Shown here: positions 55,017-64,000 of the stretch, piece after piece
Layout of the letters: each line of letters begins with the position of its first letter
How positions within the stretch are numbered: the first letter of the stretch is position 1
Assembly: GCA_039519185.1 (NCBI GenBank)
Contig: JAZGSX010000017.1
Location: 372,001-436,000 of the forward strand
Reading direction: 5' to 3'
Length of the DNA stretch: 64,000 nt
Source: Astragalus membranaceus
Taxonomy: Eukaryota; Streptophyta; Magnoliopsida; Fabales; Fabaceae
Program-made: the position numbers and the translations under genes
The notes under the pieces: model-generated
The model's database searches: none
The model's input: only the letters and a program-made list of their open reading frames with translations
What the model was told of the DNA's origin: nothing

Positions 55017-58000
55017 TGTTTAAAGTTTGATAGTTCTTAAAAGTAAAGAATGAAAAATGTCACCTTTGTTATGGAGGAACTTTCTTTTCTCATATAAGAT
55101 TCCATCTGAGAGAATTGTTGATGTTTCCCTCCACACATGCTCTGGTCTGTTTATAGTATTTGATAAAAGCATTATAACAAACAATTTGCGCAAAAAATAC
55201 CCATTTTCCCAGTGACTTGCTTCCTTGATTGCGCTAATAAACTCATCATCATCTTGAAGTAAGCCTAGAGCGAAACATGCTGTCCTATAGGTGTCGTGTA
55301 CATGATTTTCGACTTTTCTGATATCATTGAAACTCAATGGTCCTTTTGAGTAATTCAACAAACATTCTCATATAATATAGTTCACCGGTGCTTGGTGGAA
55401 CCCAAATGAGACGTCCAACGGTATAGCCCTTTTCCTAGGTTTCCACAATCTGTTGCTTTTCACATACACAAATTTGGAGGCAAAGTCTAGATAAGTTAAA
55501 CTTCTAGCTTCAAGGTAAATCTTATTTGCTTCAAACCATGCTGTAAACATAGATTCAATGACACTTGGTTTTCGTACAACATGGTTAATATCATCATAGT
55601 CATTGTAAAGAAGACTATGTTCACCAGGCAAGTGAAAGAACAATCTCTCAACAGCAGGCTTTCTGGCATGATTTGAGAATGAGAAAATCCGCCAACAGGC
55701 CTCACTTGGAGAAACATATCTACAATCAAGGTATTGTTTAATCTCATCAATCACTTGTGTTTAATTTGATGTTTCAGGCTGAGATGAAACAATTGCAGCT
55801 GTAATCCGGTCATAACCCCTATTTATATACTTAAATAAGTATTTTATTGAAGCTCCTTGGTTGCACCACTCCATGTTTATATGAGCTTGATACCTCAATA
55901 ATAAGAATGGGTTATACGGCACAATATGCCTGTTGTCAAAAGTGAAATTATTTTTCTCAATTGTGCGACCATTGTTTCTCCTTCGGTAGATTGGGAAGCG
56001 ATCTTTATCAACAACTGTTTCATCTTGGAATGGCTTTGGAAAGAATTTGGTGCACTTATTGCTTTTAGTGCAAGTTGAGGAAGGATTAGCAGAACCACAC
56101 GGTCCATGCACCATATGAGTTTTGACTAAGTTGTGCAATTCAAATTAAGTAGTTTCATCTGGAATTTCTGCTGAAATGTTGTTGTTAATATCTTCAGTAT
56201 TAGGATACTTGCTTGTAGGATGTAGAAAGATGATTATGTGAGCGTGTGGTAATCCTCTTTTCTGAAATTCAATAGTGTACATATCTGCAAATGCCAAAAT
56301 GCGCACATGAAAAAGTTGTTATCGTATTAAAATATATAAAGGACATAGATAGTTAAAGACTTACATGCAAGTACTCTGCCAAAGACATGTTTCTTTGTCA
56401 AATCATCAATTAACTCATCCAGTTTAATTTTGAAAACTCTTGAAACAATATCTGGACGATCATTTGCACTTAGATTCATAGGTCTGAGCAATCTCTGAAT
56501 TTCGGCCCACTTCGGATTGCAAGTAAAAGTGATAAATAAATCTGGAAATCTAACATGACTACATATTGCCATTCCATCAAAATATAATTGATCCATGTAT
56601 CTTTTACTTCTAACAAAGGATGATTGCAAAACAATTCTTTTACCTGTGCTTGATCCTTGTATGTCATCACGGTTGTCAAATTGTTTCAAATTGCTATATT
56701 TATCAACTCTCAAAGTTGATTGATTTTTCCTAATAAAGTCCAATCTACCCGACTCCATCATGCTGTACTCTTCGACCAAAAACTGTTGAAATAATCTTCT
56801 GGATCTCAAAATAGTTTGAGCTTCTTGGTCTCTGAATTGAATACGAAAAGTAAGCCACTCTCGTATTGTAAGACAATTTCTTTTAGTATTTTTGTGGGGA
56901 CCCATGTCTCTATGCAGCACATCTTGTCTGTAACCATCCTCACCAAATGGAAATAACAGTGGATATTGGTAACCTAGGTAGCTTGTATGTAGCTCATTAA
57001 TTCTTTTCAAATTGCCACTACGATACTCCATAATGATGTCTCTTGGCGTAGCTGTGTCAACATCTCCAACTATAAGAGCAGCTACTTCAGAAACAGATGG
57101 TTGATTGTAAATTCTTCCATCTGTTGATCTTTCTGAGATCAATTTTAATTTGAGGTTTGGTAAATTGATCCCTTGCATCCTGTCTCTTGCCATTCTAAAA
57201 GACTTTGCATGAGTATTGTGTTCATCTAGCATTTCCTTCAAGTGTTGCACAATTTGACAATCAATTTTTGTATTCTTCTTGTGGAAAAATAAGGCTTATT
57301 TAAATAATTATACATTAAGATGAATTGCAATAATTGGAATAGTGCTTTCAAAATTAATGTTGATATTACCCGAGACTTGCAATTCTATGTTGGACCTCAT
57401 TTTCAATATCATAAATGTATAGTTAGGCAAACTCTGGGATATCGCCGGGTTTAGGTAAGAGGCTACCAATCCGGTGACACATTTGGCCTTGAATTCTCAA
57501 TGTTGGTGGACCCCTGCCATCATTGAAAGTTCTATCTAGTTTAGCTCCTGGTGATGTGAAGACAAACATCATATTATAAACACGAATATGCTCCTGATAG
57601 TTTTTGCTATCACTTGAGTCGGTGTCGAAAAGAAGATGGCGAAGAACTTCTGGGTCATTTTCAATAGAGGCAGCTGAATTTTTCCTTTACTACAACACAA
57701 TGCAAAATTAGGATTCGCAGCATGTCTGTACTTGTCAATACGCTCTAGGTACCACATTTTGGCTCCACACCATTGACAGTGAAAAAGTGGGTCACCAATG
57801 TCATAGTAATCTACAAATCAAACCATGGTTTCAGATTAAATTATAACATTGGAAAATAATGTTGTAGAATGAAAACTGCAAAAACATATACTCAATTTTT
57901 ACATATATATGTACCTATATCCAGGAAAGTTGTTTGTGGTGCCATGTAGTCTCCTCCAGTAAATTCTGCATCATCAGTATGTGTATAGCTGATATCATCT

Positions 58001-58611
58001 CCTGTTTGGTAAATTTAGATTCAAAGGTCAAATATTTTGTATGAAACATTTACCATTATCATTAGGGTTTGATCAAGGTTACCTTCCTCATCAGTTGTTG
58101 AATCATTTGTTGAGACATCTGTAGTAACTGGTGTGGATATTGGTGTTGGCAGTGGTGAATTTACATTTTCAAATCTATTCATGAGATTGACTCCTACATT
58201 GGCAAGTTGAACAACTTTTCTCTTTGAACGTGATTTAATGGTATTTGAATTAGGCTCAAAATTCTCGTTTGATAGGCTGCATTTGTTTGAGTTAGCCAAT
58301 CCATTAGACTGGTTCCTTTCATTGAATGTTCTACTTGTAATGTTAGACAGAGGAGTTCTCAGATTTGAATATGTTGGTATGGTTTCGTTTGGAGTTAAAC
58401 TTGGTTTGTGGAAATTTTCTGATCTGGTATTTGGCAACTGATTGTGTTGAGAAGATGAATTGGAAATAGTATCAGCGGTCATTGAGGATGGGGTTATTTG
58501 TGAGAAGGTAGTTTGTGGTGTGGTTATCTGGTGTGGTGTTCTTCTATAACTCATTCTGCCCCGCCTGTATAACCATCTTTCTTTTCTTTCTAGCATTTGA
58601 TGCAGCCTCAT
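55017..58611 (-). pseudogene. Helitron Rep (HUH endonuclease) N-terminal part
   Basis: Rep part of the same rolling-circle transposase, in several exons. N-tail rich in Ser/Thr/Asn (58611-58021) with TPLSNIT-like wording, zinc-finger-like YYDIGDPLFHCQWCGAKMWY, CCSKGKIQLPLLK, then TSYLGYQYPLLFPFGEDGY, FPDLFITFTCNPKWAEI, the HUH motif GLPHAHIIIFLHP (about 56265-56225), the two-tyrosine motif IKYLFKYINRGYDR (about 55835-55790), and DEIKQYLDCRYVSPSEACWR. A one-base loss in an A run near 57690 and stops near 56140, 55760 and 55365 break it. In life the protein nicks and transfers single strands. The order Rep then helicase on the minus strand fits the terminal hairpin at 51.96 kb as the 3' end. 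Confidence 0.9.
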
Positions 58612-60215
58612 TTTCTTTGTTATGTTCCATTATGAGACCTGAACCAATCTGCATACTTTCGCATTAGATTTTGTTTATTGAATCCAGAAATTATTTTTGA
58701 TGTTCTAACTAATTAACTGTTCCATATATGCCCCAGCTACGCCTAAATTGCAAAGTTTCTAAGTATATATATAAAGGAAAAAAGAGAACAAAAAACAATT
58801 GAAGTGGAATGGCTTCACATTGATGAACAGAATCTGATCATTTGATGAACAAAAACGTAACTATTATAACATGTACATGAATAGAATCGGTGCAAGTAAA
58901 AATGGCTTTTCTCGATGATGTTAAGTGGTTTTGTATAGAAGAGGGAAAGATAGAATATTACCTCTAGTTGGTTGAAGATGTAGTTGCCTGATGATTCATT
59001 CCTTAGAAGTAAGGTTCATGACGTAAAAGCCATTGAAGAATCCATTTTCGTCTTCCTTGTTTAGATGGAAATAAACTGCTTGAAATGATAAAAAGTTAGT
59101 TGTTTGGATATAAAAATGGCTTTTCTCAATGATGTTAAGTGGTTTTCTATAGAAGAGGGAAAGATAGAATATTACCTTTAGTTGGTTGAAGATGTAGTTG
59201 CCTGCTGAATAATGAATTTTTACTATCTGCAATCAGTTGAGGATGAAGTTCGTACCAGTGTTTCATGAGGTAATACCATCTGCAATCAGTTTCAGTTTTA
59301 ATAAATTGTTTGACTGTTCATAATAGTCATGTTTTAATGAAATGAATTTTTTATTAGATTAGATAACATTGTAGCTAATTTAGAGCTGGAATCAGAAAGT
59401 TTTTCTTAATTGGCGGGTAAAGCTGGCGCTATTCTCACATAGGTATGATACAAACCTAAACTGAGTCTAGTTGTAGGGGGTGGGAAGGATGACAAAGGTA
59501 CACTTTACTTCATCATTAGCTCTGTATTAATCTGCATCTAGGTTTGCAGAATAGATTTATATTGATGGGATGGGTTTCTCTATGAGAATGGTTGATATCA
59601 TAAAAATGTGTAAAAAAATTTATTAGAAAATACAAACATGTTAAATGGGATTATTGGAAATTACATTAAGTTGTAAATGTAATGCTGAATTCTTGGCAGT
59701 TAAAGGTGTTTTTGTAAATTGTTTAAATGGGATCATCACTTGTTTATTATATGGGATTATCAACTGTTTAATGTTAAATGGGATCATCAACACTTGTTTA
59801 TTTATATTTTCAGTGTTTGAATAATCTTTGTCGTAAAAACCTGCACCAGTTATTTAGACCTTGAGGGATGTGAGTAGTTCAACATACTGTGTCTCTTGAA
59901 GAGTTGAAGTGGGAATATGAAGTGGTGATTTGAAGTGTAAATGTTTGCACCTCTTATTGGGACGGTAGTTGTGGACTTTGAAGTGGATTTGTGTCTCTTG
60001 ATCATTGATTAAATTAAGATATCAAGTGTTTCTAAAAACAAAGGATTGCTTGCATCATTGAGAGACCGTCATTTTTAAGATATAGAAAGCAGGGGCACGA
60101 TTTCTATAATCCTTGCATGAGTGTAGCAGCTAAGGTATAAGAGTAATCCTAAATAATGGGAGTGGCATTGTTACTAAAATTCTCTAAAAATAAGTAGCAC
60201 ATGTATAAAAGGGCA

Positions 60216-60308
<93 letters not shown>

Positions 60309-60753
60309 ACAACAATTATGCAGGAACTGTGAGAACTAATAGTTGATTCAGAGTTTCTAGGTGTCCTAAATAGACATCATGCAGGATAGAACATTTAACA
60401 AATAAGTTCAATATATGAATAGATTCAGCACCTAAGTGGGCAGCAAGTCATTTCTAAAACATCAGCTAAATTTTTGATTAGGAGTAGAGGTTACATGCTC
60501 AAGTCAAAATTGCAAAGTTAGCTACATATTACAATGGATCTAATTAGTTAGACTGGCTGATGCAGAGTTTAGATGATCATGTATCACAAAATATTACACG
60601 CATTAGATAGAGCATTGCTAACACAATATATAACAGGCATAGTGTGTTTATATTACGACCTGATTTACACAGCAAAATAAGACCCTACTTGTTCCTCCAA
60701 GTTAATAGAGTGGTTCTGCCTCAAGATCTTCTTTGAGCAAATAGTTATAAACA
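58612..60753. other. Non-coding spacer inside the Helitron
   Basis: It holds a tandem duplication of about 100 bp (ATGGCTTTTCTCGATGATGT..., 58903-59000 and 59117-59215) and a compound microsatellite. The remainder shows only AT-rich sequence. Confidence 0.6.
60218..60307. repeat. (AT)n(AG)n compound microsatellite
   Basis: About 45 bp of AT dinucleotides directly followed by about 44 bp of AG dinucleotides. Confidence 0.95.
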
Positions 60754-62700
60754 TCAGGGTTTCTCAGTCTTGATTGTGACAGGCTTAGAAGTTGAAGAGA
60801 ACTTAGCACTTAAGTTTTCAGGACTCATTAAATCAATGTTATAACTGTCATCATTAAGTCTCTTTGCAGGTGTGAGTGTAGTGACCCAGTCTGGGTCGTG
60901 GTCTGTAGTTGCAGATACTGATTCCTATAATAATGGAAAAACACTAAATTAGTCTTCATTATGGTACTGCAAAATACGTAATTGAGAATCAGTTGCTGTC
61001 TCGATTCAATGTATGTTACTTACAGTATGAGTGCCTAAATCACCACTGATGGCAGATTTGCCTTTATCATATTGAGATGAAGTCTGCATCAGAAATAAAA
61101 AGGACATGTTAGATTACCATCATTTATTTTGGAATAATTATATATGGAACAGGCCTGCTGGTGTAATAGGTTACCATTTCCATGGTGAGATTTTCGCTGC
61201 CAAGAGCTAAACAGTTCACATCTTGTGAAGTATTCTGTTAAGGAAGACAGACATGTTGATTAGATGCAATACACATAAATATGATTGTCTAAATAAAGTC
61301 ATGGTTCTTAGTTCTCTCACCTCTGCAGTTGCGATTTCGTTGATGATATTTTGAATGAAATCTTTTCTTTCAGAATACCTCACAACCGAAGCTTGGCGAT
61401 TTCGAGGTTCAACCTTGCATCTAATATCCATGGTTCTCCCAACGATGTCGTCAAGATCAGTTGGGTATGACATCGGGTCATCCTCCCCTTCCTATTTGCA
61501 AATGAACATAAATTAGGGAAATATTGGTAGGTAAAGAAATTGGTTTGGAAAAGTGAATAAATAATCTATGCAAGTTTTGTTGAAGGACTTGCCGCTATCA
61601 TTTTGTTCATCAATTCAAATGCGGAGCACTGGATCATCTCCTCAGAATCTTGATCCCAAAACAAAAAGTTATATTCAGCGTCGCAGTTATCTTTGCATCT
61701 GACTAATAACCGATACCTATGGAATGGGAAAAGAATGGAGGTTGATAATAAAATTTTAAATGTTGCAGATAATGTGGAGGAGTGTGATAGCGAAAAAGTA
61801 GGAAAACCTTGGGACAACAGCTTTGTTTTGATGACCATCGTCACAAACAAATAAATTACCTACTGGTTTTGTAGCTTTCCTGTATATTCCACAGCCTTGA
61901 TAACTCCATCCGCGCTTGTTGACAACAATCCGTCCAGTGGTGCAAACAGTGGTACATGGGGTATTCTATGGAAAGACAATTAATATCACTACATATTTGA
62001 AATATGGACATATTGTTTTTGAGTAACTGTTAGTTGATTGAATTATTTCCTTATGACACGTCAACGGGTTAAAGAGCAAAGAGTTGATTGGACGTGTTAC
62101 CTGATATAGTTGCTTGATGTTTGTAAGGCTGATTGCTGGAGCCTTATACTTGAACCTGTCTAGGTCAGAAAACTGTGTCCCCCCAGTGAGTTGTGACTGT
62201 GATTGCGTTGCAAGCTGTAAGAATTCCTCCGGAGTGAGTCTGTGAGTAAGGACATTACTCAGACAATGTAAGAAGCTGATAAGTTTTAAATAATTCAGTA
62301 AGAGTATCAATTATTGTTCACCTTTCTTTAAATTGTTGAATTGGTTGTATTTCTTCATTGAGGAATAGTTTTGAATAATTATATGAGTTGGAGAGAGAGA
62401 CTGGATATGTTCCTTCAATACATTCATTGAAACATGGAAGTCAAGGTGAAGAAGAAAAAGGGTGCATAGAGTAGATTTCATACATGTAACTATATGTGTT
62501 AACTAAAATAGAACCTGCTTCCAAAATTATTAGTAATGAGAGAAGTAAATACCATCTGTTGGTCTAATTCTTGCATATTTGATCACCAAAATGAAAGGTT
62601 CAGTTGTAGATCCCCTTTTCTGATACGAAGCAAGAAACCTCGATGCGTAGTCGTCCCATAAGGTACAGCCGAGAATGTTTCCACTAATTAGACATTTGAC
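60754..62700 (-). CDS. RPA70-like single-strand DNA-binding protein, 5'-incomplete
   Basis: A multi-exon gene of the replication protein A large-subunit type, often carried by plant Helitrons. On the minus strand, exons read GNILGCTLWDDYASRFLASY and EPFILVIKYARIRPTDG (62690-62550, OB-fold B), LFLNEEIQPIQQFKER, LTPEEFLQLATQ, then TPCTTVCTTGRIVVNKRGWS with a Cys pair, VCDDGH, YRLLVRCKDNCDAEYNFLFW and MIQCSAFELMNKMIAASPST (OB-fold C), LDDIVGRTMDIRCKVEPRNR, and a tail DWVTTLTPAKRLNDDSYNID ending at 60754. Introns have GT-AG ends. No stop was seen in the pieces checked. The N-terminal exons are cut off by a CACTA element at 62734. Its job in the Helitron would be to protect the displaced single strand; a decayed host RPA paralogue is the alternative. 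Confidence 0.72.
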
Positions 62701-62733
62701 ATTTATGGAATATTAAAATTGTAGATGAGTGAG

Positions 62734-63745
62734 CACTACCACAAAAAAGGCCTTTTGAATCGGTTATTTGGCACATTTGGAGTCGGTTATTTGCCGATTC
62801 GAATACTGCCGATTCTAAAGGTGATAACATTTAGAATCGGTTAAATAACCGATTCAAAATTGGTAATTCCGAATCGGTTGTTGTAAAACCCGATTCCAAA
62901 TCCTATCTCAGACAACAAAATACGAAGCCAAACAGGGAGATTTTGAATCGGTTATATAAACAACCGATTCAAAATGACTATCTTTTGAATCGGTTATATA
63001 AACAACCGAGTCTAAATGTCAGTTTATAATAGACATTTGGAATCTGTTGTTTATATAACCGATTCTAAATGTCAAAATGACTATTTTTTTAATCGGTTAT
63101 ATAAACAACCGATTCTAAATGTTTGTTTATAAATAGACATTTTGAATCGGTTGTTTATATAACCGATTCTAAATGTCAGAAGCTTGTCAGAAGTTTTTTC
63201 CTGTTTATTTTCTTCCCATTTTTTTCAATCACCTAATAACATTTTTACAGCAACTCATAATAATACATAAATATGTTTCTTTTAATTCAATTCAGCAACT
63301 ACATATTTCTTTCAATTCAGCAACTATATATACACCATCAGCTAAAACATAGAACTAAATACATATGTCTTTCAATTCAGCAACTAGTGTTTCAAATACC
63401 TATAACAAAAATGCTAACCCTGAGAAACCTGCTGGACCAATACATATATATCAAATACCTGAGACACTAATTAATGTACTATAACAAATACATATATATC
63501 AAACTTAACGCTTTCCACAAAAAGAAAATCAACATATATTTCCTGCTGGACAAATCTTCAAATAAAATTCCGCCCAAAGCTTGCGGACCTCCAAAATTTC
63601 CTTATGAGTGTATGTCTTTTGGTTATCAAATACCTACAAAAGGTCCATAAAAAAACTCAGCACAATGAGAACTAAAAGACACGGTATTAAAGAAACACTG
63701 AACCTATATCCAGATTTAGCCCAGAATTTTATCCTAACTTGTGAG
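62734..63745. mobile_element. Left end of a second CACTA element
   Basis: Starts CACTACCACAAAAAAGGCCT, followed by about 15 subterminal units built of GAATCGGTTATATAAACAAC and inverse forms (62755-63175), often paired as hairpins. The sequence to 63745 is AT-rich with no coding. The other end lies outside the window. It is inserted upstream of the remaining RPA-like exons. Confidence 0.75.
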
Positions 63746-64000
63746 TAGGGATGTCAAAACGGGTTTGGCCCGCCGGGTCGGCCCGTTGGCCCGCCAAAAA
63801 AAGGCGGGCAGGGCTAAGGTTTTGATGCCCGCCAGCCCGCGTTGCCCGGCCCGCTTCGCCCGCCAGCCCGCGGGCTAAATACTGTGGCGGGCCAAACCGC
63901 CGTTTACGTTTTTTTTTTTTTTTTAAATTCAGTGTTAATTGACGGGCCAGCCCGCCAGCCCGCTAGCCCGCCGGCCCGCCAGCCCGCCACTTCGCGGGCA
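63746..64000. mobile_element. GC-rich TIR element end (TAGGGATGTCAAAACGGG)
   Basis: Begins TAGGGATGTCAAAACGGGTT, like known hAT-type plant MITEs, then dense GCCCGCCAGCCCGC repeats on both sides of a T-run (63907-63926). Runs to the window edge. Confidence 0.55.

Overview
The window looks like nuclear DNA of a flowering plant, most probably a legume of the temperate (IRLC) group. It is AT-rich, has GT-AG introns, and its gene-like coding sequence sits among nested plant transposable elements. The first exon at 51-327 resembles the legume chloroplast small heat shock protein, and a large Ogre/Tat-type Gypsy element is typical of these genomes. Genus was not determined.

Only four features look like living host genes: a chloroplast small heat shock protein exon at the left edge (51-327, -); a complete two-exon, non-RD, class XII-like LRR receptor kinase (7980-11073, -; RLK1); and two copies of a small two-exon secreted Gly/Tyr/Pro-rich peptide gene (21420-21772 and 37186-37581, both -). 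The receptor and the peptide belong to one repeated unit. At 37.2-38.1 kb the peptide and the start of a receptor copy sit head to head with 529 bp between their ATGs. At 21.4-22.2 kb the same peptide and shared promoter are followed, after nested transposons, by a receptor kinase pseudogene (31510-32248, +). Next to RLK1 the shared promoter is present in inverted orientation, split by a MULE MITE and a LINE, and its peptide is lost. A fourth, diverged peptide exon lies at 35165-35262.

Layout: 0-4.4 kb, HSP21 exon, a Mutator-like end and a plant-mobile-domain pseudogene holding a hAT-like insert. 4.4-8 kb, MITEs and a SINE. 8-11 kb, RLK1. 11.3-15.3 kb, MULE MITE, LINE with a SINE inside, promoter relic, SINE and a long-TIR element. 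16.6-20.9 kb, LINE endonuclease broken by a Tekay-type Gypsy LTR. 20.9-22.2 kb, peptide unit 2. 22.2-31.5 kb, a TIR element half and an Ale-type Copia interrupted by a young gag-only LTR element. 31.5-34.6 kb, RLK pseudogene and a probable Gypsy end. 34.7-38.1 kb, peptide units 4 and 3. 38.1-51 kb, an Ogre-like element holding a 4.3 kb CACTA element. 52-62.7 kb, a decayed Helitron with Rep, helicase and RPA-like genes. 62.7-64 kb, a second CACTA end and a GC-rich element end.

The two most interesting signals are the repeated head-to-head pairing of a secreted peptide with an LRR receptor kinase, and, in the LTR of the young element, a run of 12 ATCGAT-centred palindromes spaced about 32 bp (one gap of 21 bp), ending about 40 bp upstream of a TATA box. 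No database search was possible; family names rest on recognised motifs.
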